Assembly: GCA_945906755.1 (NCBI GenBank)
Contig: CAMDRJ010000007.1
Coordinates: 1-39,767, forward strand
Source: Klebsiella pneumoniae
GTDB lineage: Bacteria > Pseudomonadota > Gammaproteobacteria > Burkholderiales > SG8-39
Direction: 5' to 3'
DNA: 39,767 nt
Both the position numbers and the translations under genes were made by a program. Positions 15,673-23,333 of this stretch are shown here, piece by piece. The notes under the pieces were generated by a model that was not told the DNA's origin, did no database searches, and saw only the letters and a list, made by a program, of their open reading frames with translations. The stretch's first letter is position 1; each line of letters starts with the position of its first letter.

Positions 15673-16068
15673 ATGAGCGCGACCATTACCTATCTCGAAG
15701 GCACCGAATTCCAACGATCGCGCGCGTTTTCGCCCGCTGTGATCACCGAAGGCGGCAAGACGATCTGGCTCGCTGGGCAGACGACGACGACCGATGCGTC
15801 CGGGAAAGACATTTCCTATGACTTCGAGGCGCAGGCGCAGGCGTGTTTCGCGCTGATCGACAAGACGCTCCGTCAGTGTGGTGGAACGCTCGCCAATCTC
15901 GTGACGATGACCGTGTTCATCAACGATTCCCGATTGGGTGATCGGTTCGTCAAGCTGCGCGGTGAAACATTTGCCGATGGAAAATTTCCGGCCAGCGCAT
16001 TGATTACCGTATCCCATTTCGCGCGTCCCGGCATCATGCTCGAAATCCAAGGGGTGGCCGTCGTATGA
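15673..16068 (+). CDS. RidA/YjgF-family protein lacking the canonical arginine
   Basis: The 131-residue protein has the YjgF fold pattern: IWLAGQTTTTDASG, a mid helix with ACFALIDKTL, LVTMTVFINDS, and a C-terminal EIQGVAVV. Canonical RidA enzymes use an Arg in a 'PAR' motif (Arg105) to deaminate enamines and imines; here the sequence is PASAL, with Ala109 in that place. It is therefore probably not a standard 2-aminoacrylate deaminase, but belongs to one of the Rid branches that often sit in catabolic operons, some of which act on ring-cleavage products. It lies between two Bug receptor genes. The ATG at 15673 is chosen because the longer frame upstream overlaps the previous gene. Confidence 0.87.
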   Translation: MSATITYLEGTEFQRSRAFSPAVITEGGKTIWLAGQTTTTDASGKDISYDFEAQAQACFALIDKTLRQCGGTLANLVTMTVFINDSRLGDRFVKLRGETFADGKFPASALITVSHFARPGIMLEIQGVAVV

Positions 16069-16114
16069 GTATTCAAACCCATCGTTACGCTTCCATCCTG
16101 GCAGGAGTGCATCA

Positions 16115-17074
16115 ATGATCAAGTGGCTCGCGACCGTATTGCTTGTCTGCGCGCCCTTGCTTGCGCAGGCGCAAACCTATCCTTCGAAGCCGGTTCGCAT
16201 CTTCGTGACGATCGGTCCAGGCGCGGCCGGTGACATCCTCGCGCGCATCATCGGCGATGAGTTGTCGAAGCGGATGGGGCAGCCCTTCATCATCGAGAAT
16301 CGCGCCGGTGCAGGCGGCAATATCGCGGGCGAAGCGGCGGCCAAATCGCCACCGGATGGCTATGCGTTCCTGCTTGCCTCGTCGAGCACACATGGCGTCA
16401 ATCCATCGATTTACACGAGAATGCCGTTCGATCCGATCAAAGACTTCGTGCCGGTCGGTCTGGTGGCGGGCAATCCAAACGTATTGGTCGTGGCGCCCAC
16501 GCTGCCGGTGCAGTCGCTCAAGGATCTGGTCGAACTGGCAAGGCAAAAGCCTGGCGAGCTAACGTTCGCTTCGGGTGGATCGGGAACATCCATGCATATG
16601 TCGGGCGAGATGCTGAACTGGCTCGCCAATGTGAAGATGACGCATATCCCGTACAAGAGTACGCCGCAGGCGGTCACGGCCGTCATGGCCGGAGATGTGA
16701 CGATGACCTATGCGAGCGTTCCGGTGGTCATCGCACAAGTGAAGGCAGGTAAGTTGAAGGCGCTTGGCGTGACCTCCTTGAAGCCGCTTGCTTCATGGCC
16801 TGATCTCCCGACGCTCGCAGGTCAAGGTTATCCGGAGCTTGAAGCATCGGCCTGGTTTGGTTTCGCAGCCCCAGCCGGAACGCCCGAGGCGATCGTCAAT
16901 CGCATGAACGCCGAATTGCAGCAGGTACTTAGCACGCCCTCGGTGCGCGAACGGCTGCTTGCGCAAGGCATGGAAGCGCTCGGTGGATCGCCTGCCGAGT
17001 TCGGTAGTTTCATTCGATCGGAAATCGAGCGTTGGTCGCGCGTAGTGAAGGCGACCGGCGCGAAGGTGAATTAA
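16115..17074 (+). CDS. Bug-family periplasmic solute receptor, second copy
   Basis: The 319-residue protein has a clear signal peptide (LATVLLVCAPLLAQAQ) followed by TYPSKPVRIFV, GPGAAGDILAR and FIIENRAGAGG. These are the marks of Bug receptors of tripartite tricarboxylate transport. AGGAG at 16103-16107 gives a good ribosome binding site 7 bp before the ATG. It is a diverged paralogue of the receptor at 14694, so the two probably bind different ligands, or substrate and intermediate. No membrane transporter genes are adjacent. After its stop an imperfect inverted repeat (ACAGCGC 17084-17090 with GCGCTGT 17119-17125) lies in the spacer to the next gene. Confidence 0.93.
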   Translation: MIKWLATVLLVCAPLLAQAQTYPSKPVRIFVTIGPGAAGDILARIIGDELSKRMGQPFIIENRAGAGGNIAGEAAAKSPPDGYAFLLASSSTHGVNPSIYTRMPFDPIKDFVPVGLVAGNPNVLVVAPTLPVQSLKDLVELARQKPGELTFASGGSGTSMHMSGEMLNWLANVKMTHIPYKSTPQAVTAVMAGDVTMTYASVPVVIAQVKAGKLKALGVTSLKPLASWPDLPTLAGQGYPELEASAWFGFAAPAGTPEAIVNRMNAELQQVLSTPSVRERLLAQGMEALGGSPAEFGSFIRSEIERWSRVVKATGAKVN

Positions 17075-17163
17075 GTAACACACACAGCGCGGCAGACTCA
17101 CTCCAACCGGCCAATGGTGCGCTGTACCGTAGGCCCGATCATCGTAGAAGGAAGGGAAGTGGC

Positions 17164-18090
17164 ATGGCAGGCAAGTACACACTCGGCTGGATCGGACTCG
17201 GTCGCATGGGTTACGCGATCGCATATCGGCTTGCGACCAACGGATGCGATATATCCGTCTGGAATCGCACCAGCTCCAAGGCTGAGCCGCTTGGCCAGCA
17301 CGGCGCCAAAGTGGTGAAAAAAATTACCGATCTCGCCGATCGGGACATCGTTTTCACGAGTCTCTCAACGACCAAGGACGTGAAGCAGGTGCTGTTTGAC
17401 AAGGGCGGTCTACTCACCGGGCGCATCCGACCGCGTCTGGTGGTCGATACCTCATCGATCTCCGATGATGGTTCGGCTGAGATTCGCGAACAGTGCGAGA
17501 AGATGCGCGTGAGCTATCTGTCGGCGCCGGTGTCCGGCAACGGTAAGGTCGTCAAGGCAGGCAAGCTCTGGACGGTCGCCTCCGGTCCCAAAGCCTCCTT
17601 CACCTTGGCAGAACCCTATCTCAAGATGTTTGGGCGGGGTGTCACCTATGTGGGTTCGGGTGAACTTGCACGGGTCTGGAAAATCGCGCACAACACGATG
17701 TTCGGTGTGATCATTCAGTCGCTTTGCGAGATCACCGTGCTTGCCGAAAAAGCCGGTATTCCACGCAGCGTGTTCCTCGATTCGATCAACAACAGTGTCC
17801 TCGGTTCGATGTACACACGTTACAAGACACCCGCCTTGGTGAATCTCGATTTCGCGGTGACCTTCACGCCCAAGCTCTTGCTGAAAGATATGGACCTTGG
17901 CATGCAGGCCGGCCGCAAATTCGGTGTGACGATGCCTGCTGCGGCCGCCACCCGTGAATCGATTGCGAACGTGGTCGGGCGCGGCCATGAAGATGTCGAT
18001 TTCTCGGTGTTGATCGTGGAACTGGCCAAGGCAGCCGGACTCGAATTGAAGCCGGAGAACGTAAAGGTGTCGGACGGCTTGTCCGATTAA
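17164..18090 (+). CDS. Beta-hydroxyacid dehydrogenase family oxidoreductase (3-hydroxyisobutyrate dehydrogenase-like)
   Basis: The 308-residue protein has the N-terminal NAD(P) motif GLGRMG, the substrate-binding APVSGNG (about 121-127, usually D/APVSGG) and the catalytic Lys173 in VWKIAHN. A typical all-helical C-terminal domain contains LLLKDMDLGMQAG. Members oxidise or reduce 3-hydroxyacids or tartronate semialdehyde. The ATG at 17164 has a good GAAGGAAGGG ribosome binding site; an open frame reaching back to 17032 overlaps the receptor gene and is not used. The amidohydrolase gene starts 17 bp after its stop, so they form a transcriptional pair. The substrate is unknown, and a second paralogue is encoded at 19609. 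Confidence 0.9.
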   Translation: MAGKYTLGWIGLGRMGYAIAYRLATNGCDISVWNRTSSKAEPLGQHGAKVVKKITDLADRDIVFTSLSTTKDVKQVLFDKGGLLTGRIRPRLVVDTSSISDDGSAEIREQCEKMRVSYLSAPVSGNGKVVKAGKLWTVASGPKASFTLAEPYLKMFGRGVTYVGSGELARVWKIAHNTMFGVIIQSLCEITVLAEKAGIPRSVFLDSINNSVLGSMYTRYKTPALVNLDFAVTFTPKLLLKDMDLGMQAGRKFGVTMPAAAATRESIANVVGRGHEDVDFSVLIVELAKAAGLELKPENVKVSDGLSD

Positions 18091-18106
18091 GCCCAAGGCG
18101 CGCGCT

Positions 18107-19465
18107 ATGGCACAGATGCTCATCAAAGGTGCAACGCTCGTCACCCTCGACCAGACGATCGGCGATCTGCCGAAAGGCGATCTGCTGATCGAGGGCGATA
18201 AGATCAAAGCGATCGCGCCCACGATCGACGCACCGAACGCCACCGTCATCGATGGCGCCGGTCGCATCGTTATTCCGGGTCTGGTCAATGCGCATATGCA
18301 TACTTGGCAGACGGCGCTCAGGGGCGTTGCGGCCAATTGGACCCTGATCGAATACTTCCATCATATGCACGCCGGTCTGGCGACCAAATTCACGCCAGAC
18401 GACTTGTATATAGCGACCTTGATGGGTGGGCTCAATCAGATCAATTGCGGCACCACCACCTTGGGTGATTGGTGCCACAACAATCCAACCCCCGATCACA
18501 CCGATCGCGCGATCGATGGGCTTATCGAATCAGGCGTTCGCGCGACGTTTTTTCACGGCTCGCCAAAGCCCGATGCGAAACCGGGACAAAAACCATTCTG
18601 GGAAGTGCCGCATCCGCGCTCCGAAGTGGAGCGGTTCACCAAGACGCGCTTCGCCAGCAAGGACCAGCTCGTCAATCTGGGACTCGCGATCCTTGGGCCC
18701 CACTATTCAACCTACGATGTCGCGGTCGACGATTTCCGTCTCGCGCGCGAATTCGGGCTCATCGCGAGCATGCATTGTGCCGGGCCCGCCGCGCGCACAC
18801 CCGACGGCTGGGACCGTTTGCGCCGCGACGGTCTGCTTGGCGATAACAACAATATCGTGCATGGACAAACGCTGACCGAAGAGCAACTACGTTTCATGCT
18901 GGATCAGGGCGTCACCTTTTCGCTGACGCCTGAGACCGAACTTGCGCAAGGCCACGGCTTTGCAATCACAGGGCGCCTGCGAAAACTGGGTGCGATGCCA
19001 TCGCTTGGCGTGGATCTCGAATCGATGATCGGCGGCGATATGCTCACAGTCGCGCGTGTCACGATGGCCAGCCAACGCGGCCTCGATAATGATGAGTCGC
19101 GCCGCACCACCGGCACGCTCCCGCCAACTTCCACCATTTATTGCCGCGAGGCACTCGAATGGGTGACGATCGAAGGCGCGAAGATGCTAAAGCAAGATCA
19201 TCGCATCGGATCGCTCACGCCTGGCAAGCAGGCCGACATCGTGGTGATCGATGCGGATGATCTCAACATGTGGCCGATCCATGATCCGGTCACGACTGTT
19301 GTGACGCAGACCAGTCTTGCCAATATCGAGCATGTTCTGATCGCCGGCGAATTCAAGAAACGCGACGGCAAGCTGCTCTATTCGCAATTGCCTGCGCGCA
19401 AGGCCGCATTGCGGGAGTCGGGGCGGCGCATCCTCGCCGGCATCGGGTTGGCGAGCGCGGCTTAA
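18107..19465 (+). CDS. Metal-dependent amidohydrolase, TrzA/AtzB (chlorohydrolase/deaminase) type
   Basis: The 452-residue protein shows the amidohydrolase metal set: His63 and His65 in NAHMHTW, His223 in SMHCAG, His252 in IVHGQTL and Asp303 in LGVDLES. It has the split beta-sandwich typical of the cytosine deaminase/AtzB group (N-terminal GATLVTLD, C-terminal PGKQADIVVIDA). Such enzymes remove amino or chloro groups from N-heterocycles or hydrolyse cyclic amides. In this cluster it suggests a nitrogen-containing or cyclic substrate, but that is inference. It is tightly coupled to the upstream dehydrogenase gene. A possible weak terminator follows. Confidence 0.9.
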   Translation: MAQMLIKGATLVTLDQTIGDLPKGDLLIEGDKIKAIAPTIDAPNATVIDGAGRIVIPGLVNAHMHTWQTALRGVAANWTLIEYFHHMHAGLATKFTPDDLYIATLMGGLNQINCGTTTLGDWCHNNPTPDHTDRAIDGLIESGVRATFFHGSPKPDAKPGQKPFWEVPHPRSEVERFTKTRFASKDQLVNLGLAILGPHYSTYDVAVDDFRLAREFGLIASMHCAGPAARTPDGWDRLRRDGLLGDNNNIVHGQTLTEEQLRFMLDQGVTFSLTPETELAQGHGFAITGRLRKLGAMPSLGVDLESMIGGDMLTVARVTMASQRGLDNDESRRTTGTLPPTSTIYCREALEWVTIEGAKMLKQDHRIGSLTPGKQADIVVIDADDLNMWPIHDPVTTVVTQTSLANIEHVLIAGEFKKRDGKLLYSQLPARKAALRESGRRILAGIGLASAA

Positions 19466-19497
19466 ATCGGTACATGCCGTGTTGTTGAATCGCGGTT

Positions 19498-19547
19498 ACG
19501 CCGAAGTGCATTAGGACGGCGCCTCGCTCGGCGTCACACGGTTTTTT
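19498..19547 (+). terminator. Possible weak terminator after the amidohydrolase gene
   Basis: ACGCCGA (19498-19504) can pair with TCGGCGT (19528-19534). Six T residues lie at 19542-19547, after a 7-nt gap. The 23-nt loop and the gap make this a weak candidate. It lies in the 143-bp space before the next gene, which has its own ribosome binding site. Confidence 0.3.
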
Positions 19548-19608
19548 ACAGCGCGGCCTACCCCAATATGCAAGCTAACAGTTCGCGACATTTACAAGGG
19601 AGTTGGCA

Positions 19609-20496
19609 ATGAAAATCGGTTTCATCGGCGCAGGGAAAATGGGTGGCCCAATGGTGCGCTTTCTCGCCAAGGCGGGCTATGCGGTAACGGTCTGCGATCC
19701 CGATCCCAATGCGAGAGCTCGGGCGCGCAGCCACGGCGCGTCGGAAGCGCCATCGATCAAAGCGTGTATCGCCGCATCCGATGTGGTGTTCTCTTCGCTC
19801 CCCAATGATGGCATCTTGCGCGCAGTCGCACTCGGGCCAGACGGTGTATTTGCCAATGCGAAGCCTAGTCTGATCTTTGTCGAGACGAGTACCGTTTCGG
19901 CGGGGGTGTCGACCGAGGTGGCGGTGGGCGCCGCCAAAGCGGGGGTGGCCTATCTGCGCATGCCGCTGTCCGGCAACAACAATTCGGCCGAAGCGGGTCA
20001 GGTCACGGCGCTGGTTTCCGGGCCACCGGCTGCTTGGGAAAAAATCAAGCCGGCCGTACAAAAATTCAGCGTGGCGCAGGTCTATGTGGGGGATGCCGAA
20101 CAGGCGCGCTATATGAAGCTGGTCATCAATCTACTGGTGGCTAATTCCGCCTCGCTGATGGCCGAAGCTCTCGCACTCGGACGCAAAGGCGGCATCGAAT
20201 GGAGCACGATGCTGGATGGCCTCACCGCGAGCGCGATTGGCTCGCCGTGGCTCAAAGCCAAAGCGAATCTGCTGAAGACGCGCGATTTCACGCCAACTTT
20301 TACGCCTGACCAGCTTTGCAAGGATATCGACCTGATGCTTGCCGCAGGCGATGAGCTCGGCATTCCGATGCCGATGACCGCCACTACGCGGCAACTCATG
20401 AAAGCGACCAATGGTGATGGCTATGCCAGCGAGGACTTCATCGCAGTCGTGAAATTGTTCGAGCGGCTGTCGGGGTTGCCGACGGATTCGGTGTGA
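19609..20496 (+). CDS. Beta-hydroxyacid dehydrogenase family oxidoreductase, second copy
   Basis: The 295-residue protein has GAGKMGGPMV as nucleotide-binding loop, RMPLSGNNNSAEAG as the substrate loop and Lys170 in ARYMKLVINLL as catalytic lysine. The C-terminal helical domain with LCKDIDLMLAAGDELG is normal for the family. The ATG at 19609 is preceded by AAGGGAG; a TTG two codons earlier is less likely. Like the enzyme at 17164 it should act on a 3-hydroxyacid with NAD(P), but the substrate loops differ (NNNSAEAG against NGKVVKAG), so they are probably not redundant. A RidA-family gene starts 10 bp downstream. Confidence 0.9.
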   Translation: MKIGFIGAGKMGGPMVRFLAKAGYAVTVCDPDPNARARARSHGASEAPSIKACIAASDVVFSSLPNDGILRAVALGPDGVFANAKPSLIFVETSTVSAGVSTEVAVGAAKAGVAYLRMPLSGNNNSAEAGQVTALVSGPPAAWEKIKPAVQKFSVAQVYVGDAEQARYMKLVINLLVANSASLMAEALALGRKGGIEWSTMLDGLTASAIGSPWLKAKANLLKTRDFTPTFTPDQLCKDIDLMLAAGDELGIPMPMTATTRQLMKATNGDGYASEDFIAVVKLFERLSGLPTDSV

Positions 20497-20506
20497 GGGC
20501 TGAATA

Positions 20507-21031
20507 ATGGAAAAACAAGTCATCACCGCAGGCATCTTGGGCACCGGTGGCCCGATCAATCTGGCAGTGAAACACGGCAACATGATCTACATCTCCGGGC
20601 TGCCGCCGTTTACACCTGAATTCGCGCAGTCGATGATCGATGCGCGCAAGAACGGCCAGCCGCTGCCCAAGTTTCCGGACATGCCGTTCGAACAGCAGGT
20701 CCGCATCGTCATGGATAACATGAAGAAGCTGATGGAGGCGGGCGGCTCCAATATGGATTGCCTGTTGAAGGTGATCGTCTGGTTGCGCGATCAATCGCAA
20801 TCGGAAATCTTCGATCGCATCTATCGCGAATATTTCACGAGTCCTGCGACCTGGCCGGCGAGAACGCGGATGCAAGCCGGGCGCACGCCGCTCGACATGG
20901 GTTTGGAGGTTGACGCGGTGGGTTATGTGCCGGCAAAGCGTAAAGCATCCGCCAAGAAGGTGACTTCGAAAAGCACGAAGAAAACCGCCAAGAAGAAATC
21001 CGGGGCGACTCGCCAAGCGGCAAAGCGCTGA
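20507..21031 (+). CDS. RidA-family protein with a lysine-rich, histone H1-like C-terminal tail
   Basis: Residues 1-142 form a RidA/YjgF domain: MIYISGLPPFTPEF, VRIVMDNMKKLMEAGG, LLKVIVWLRD, then PARTRMQ with Arg120 at the canonical arginine position and GLEVDAVGYV. An insertion at about 40-60 is unlike short RidA proteins. Residues 143-174 are a tail with 14 Lys/Arg among 32 residues plus Ala, Ser and Thr, resembling bacterial histone H1-like tails. The reading frame and base composition are continuous through the tail, and the stop is followed by a GC-rich hairpin. The domain may deaminate an enamine or imine intermediate; what the tail does, perhaps nucleic acid or polyanion binding, is unknown. 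It begins 10 bp after the upstream dehydrogenase. Confidence 0.85.
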   Translation: MEKQVITAGILGTGGPINLAVKHGNMIYISGLPPFTPEFAQSMIDARKNGQPLPKFPDMPFEQQVRIVMDNMKKLMEAGGSNMDCLLKVIVWLRDQSQSEIFDRIYREYFTSPATWPARTRMQAGRTPLDMGLEVDAVGYVPAKRKASAKKVTSKSTKKTAKKKSGATRQAAKR

Positions 21032-21047
21032 GGAATAACTGAACAAG

Positions 21048-21091
21048 GGGGCGGATTGGGGACAAAGGGGCCCCAACCCCTTCATTGCCCC
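21048..21091 (+). terminator. GC-rich hairpin downstream of the RidA-tail gene, possible terminator
   Basis: TTGGGG (21056-21061) pairs with CCCCAA (21071-21076), enclosed by GGGGC (21048-21052) and GCCCC (21087-21091). There is no T-run, so intrinsic termination is doubtful. A second inverted repeat, GCTGATT (21119-21125) with AATCAGC (21140-21146), lies closer to the next start and could be an operator or leader stem. Confidence 0.3.
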
Positions 21092-21179
21092 TCGTAACTC
21101 CCTGAAAAATATGGTCACGCTGATTGCGCAAGATAGCTTAATCAGCGGTTCCCTAAGAACGAAACGAATAGGAGTCGCC

Positions 21180-22244
21180 ATGCCGCTATTTTCCCGCCCA
21201 ATTGGCCTCTTGCCGATGCAGCCGCTCTCGTATCTGGATACGCCAGCGCGAGCCGGCGCCACGCCCGATGGCTTTGCGTTCAACAACCCAACCGGCAAGC
21301 GTGGGCTGATTGCGATCGATAAGGTTGGCGGCAAGGTCCGTTTCTATGATCCGTCGTCGTTCAAGGAGATCGCGGCGCTCGATGTCGACAAGCTTCCGCA
21401 TGAAGTCGCAATCACGCCTGATCATCGCACTGCCTATGTGTCGATCTATGGCCCGGGCATCTTCGGCAACAATCCGACGCCCGCGCAAACGATCGTGGTC
21501 ATCGATCTCGAATCGCGCGCGATCACCGGATCGATCAGCGTCGCACCGTACTTCGCGCCGCACGGCATGATGGTGGCGGCGGATGGGCGTCTATGGGTAT
21601 CGTGCGATTCGTCCGCGAAGGTGCTCGTTGTGAATCCGGCCAAGCAGGCGATCGAGGAAGCCTTCGATACCGGGTCCACCGGCAGTCACTGGATCTCGAT
21701 GACACCCGATGGCGGCAAGGTCTACATCTCCAACAAGACCGCGCCCGTTGGCGTGTTCGATGTTGCCACGCGCAAACTCGTCAAATCCATCGAGCTGCCA
21801 AGCCCGAAACAGGGCACCGAAGGCATCACCATATCGCCCGATGGCAAGCGCGCGCTGGTCGTCGATAATTTCGATGCGCGCATCCATATCATCGACACGG
21901 CGACCGACAAGATCATCCAGTCGGTCGAACTGCAAGGTAATCCACCAACCAATCCCAAGCGTAGCCGCAACATGCGGATTCGCTACTCACTCGACGGCAA
22001 ATACGTCGTAACGGCGAACTTTGCATCAGGCGTGATTTACATCCACGATGCAGCGGATCTGGCGCGCCAATCGCCGATGGTCGTGGCCAAGGGGCCGATG
22101 GGGTTTGCGTTCGCACCGGATCTGCGCACCGCGATCGTCGCCAATCACGATAGCGGCATTGCCACCGTGTTCGACATGGAGGCGCGCCGCATCCTCGGTT
22201 ACTTCGATGGCGGCAGCGGCATCGAAACACTCACTTACTATTGA
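21180..22244 (+). CDS. YncE-like beta-propeller protein
   Basis: The 354-residue protein is made of repeating four-stranded units with the recurring pattern 'ItPDG/Dgk-aYvs...vvDl'. Examples are VAITPDHRTAYVS, ISMTPDGGKVYIS, ITISPDGKRALVV and IRYSLDGKYVVTA. This indicates a seven-bladed YVTN/lactonase-like propeller. No signal peptide is seen at the chosen ATG (21180, with AGGAG 8 bp upstream), so it seems cytoplasmic, unlike E. coli YncE. The open frame back to 21111 adds residues that look non-coding. Related propellers include gluconolactonase-like enzymes. A lactonase role for a ring-cleavage lactone is possible but unproven. Its stop is 5 bp from the next gene. Confidence 0.8.
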   Translation: MPLFSRPIGLLPMQPLSYLDTPARAGATPDGFAFNNPTGKRGLIAIDKVGGKVRFYDPSSFKEIAALDVDKLPHEVAITPDHRTAYVSIYGPGIFGNNPTPAQTIVVIDLESRAITGSISVAPYFAPHGMMVAADGRLWVSCDSSAKVLVVNPAKQAIEEAFDTGSTGSHWISMTPDGGKVYISNKTAPVGVFDVATRKLVKSIELPSPKQGTEGITISPDGKRALVVDNFDARIHIIDTATDKIIQSVELQGNPPTNPKRSRNMRIRYSLDGKYVVTANFASGVIYIHDAADLARQSPMVVAKGPMGFAFAPDLRTAIVANHDSGIATVFDMEARRILGYFDGGSGIETLTYY

Positions 22245-22249
22245 TTGCG

Positions 22250-23251
22250 ATGGCGATGATCAACGCAGCGGTAATCGGCCTTGGTTGGTGGGGCAAGCAG
22301 ATCACCAAGTGTTTGCAAGAGAGCACGCGTATTCGCGTGACCCATGGCGTCGATGTCGCGGCGGTGCAGTTGGGCGACTTTGCGCGCGACTACCGCATCA
22401 AGCTCGTCACCTCGATCGACGAGGTGTTGGCCGATCGATCGGTCGCGGCGATTATCGTTGCCACGCCGCATAGCACGCATGAGGACCTCTGCCTGCGCGC
22501 ACTGCGTGCCGGTAAGCAACTCTTTTGCGAGAAACCGCTCACGCTGACCGCAGCGGGCGCGGAACGGATTCTCGCTGCCTGTGACCAGGCGGGTGTGACG
22601 CTTGGCATCGGCCATGAGCGACGCTTTGAGCCCGCGATGGAGTTGCTCGCCGCGAAAGTAACGGCGGGCGAACTGGGCGAGATCTTGCATTTGGAAGCAA
22701 ATATGAGTCACAACCTCTTTGCTACGCTGGATGCGACGAATTGGCGGGTTGGTGCGAAAGACGCGCCGGCCGGGGCGATGACCGCGCTGGGTATTCATGT
22801 AACCGATCTCTTCATGTCGCTGGTTGGCCGCCCAAAGCGCGTGATTGCGCGAACGGCGCGGGTCTATTCGCGCATGGCAGGCGACGACCATGTTTCCGCG
22901 CAGATCGATTTCGCCTCTGGGGTAACCGGATCGCTCGTCTGCCTCTCCTCGACGCCTTATCACGGTCGGTTCACCGTATTCGGCAGCAAAGGCTGGATCG
23001 AGGTCAAGGAAAACGCGAATGTCGACAAGGGCAAGCCAAGCGATGTCACGATCGCCGATGCCGAGGGCAATCGCACCTATCAATCCTTTCAACCGGCGAA
23101 CACCGTGCTCGCCAATCTTGAGGCGTGGGCGAAGGCGGTCAATGGCGAGGCAGCGTATCGATTCAATCGCACGCAATTGCTGGACAATGTGCGGGTGCTG
23201 GAGGCGATCGTCACCTCCGCGAACGAAGGTTCGCGGGCGGTGCTGCTCTAA
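22250..23251 (+). CDS. Gfo/Idh/MocA-family NAD(P)-dependent oxidoreductase
   Basis: The 333-residue protein has the Rossmann loop VIGLGWWGK, the VATPHSTHEDL segment and the EKP signature (CEKPLTLT), with the C-terminal alpha/beta domain holding GHERRFEPAM and GIHVTDLF. Such enzymes oxidise or reduce hydroxyl or aldehyde groups of sugars, cyclitols and some ring-cleavage aldehydes. The protocatechuate enzyme LigC is in this superfamily, but LigC has EIP in place of EKP, so a direct assignment is not justified. The start at 22250 lies just after the propeller stop; a second ATG at 22256 is possible. A clear paralogue is encoded at 25560. Confidence 0.88.
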   Translation: MAMINAAVIGLGWWGKQITKCLQESTRIRVTHGVDVAAVQLGDFARDYRIKLVTSIDEVLADRSVAAIIVATPHSTHEDLCLRALRAGKQLFCEKPLTLTAAGAERILAACDQAGVTLGIGHERRFEPAMELLAAKVTAGELGEILHLEANMSHNLFATLDATNWRVGAKDAPAGAMTALGIHVTDLFMSLVGRPKRVIARTARVYSRMAGDDHVSAQIDFASGVTGSLVCLSSTPYHGRFTVFGSKGWIEVKENANVDKGKPSDVTIADAEGNRTYQSFQPANTVLANLEAWAKAVNGEAAYRFNRTQLLDNVRVLEAIVTSANEGSRAVLL

Positions 23252-23280
23252 TCGACTGTTCGTATAAACTCATTGCAATG

Positions 23281-23308
23281 CCCTCGATCGCGTCAAGCGC
23301 GAGGGTTT
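23281..23308 (+). terminator. Hairpin with short T-run between oxidoreductase and dioxygenase genes
   Basis: CCCTCG (23281-23286) pairs with CGAGGG (23300-23305) around a 13-nt loop and is followed by TTT. It could weaken read-through from the oxidoreductase gene or act in the leader of the dioxygenase. CGTATAAACT at 23261-23270 also occurs at 3799-3808, upstream of the decarboxylase gene. Confidence 0.4.
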
Positions 23309-23333
23309 GTCACCCCTATCACTGGAGTCGAAC

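Noticed and set aside
17452-18336. Minus-strand open frame (294 codons) over the beta-hydroxyacid dehydrogenase
   Set aside because: It is a shadow of two real genes on the plus strand, with no motif or ribosome binding site.
22250-23251. Assignment as LigC (carboxyhydroxymuconate semialdehyde dehydrogenase)
   Set aside because: LigC is in the same superfamily but has EIP where this protein has the standard EKP, and the surrounding residues do not resemble LigC closely enough.
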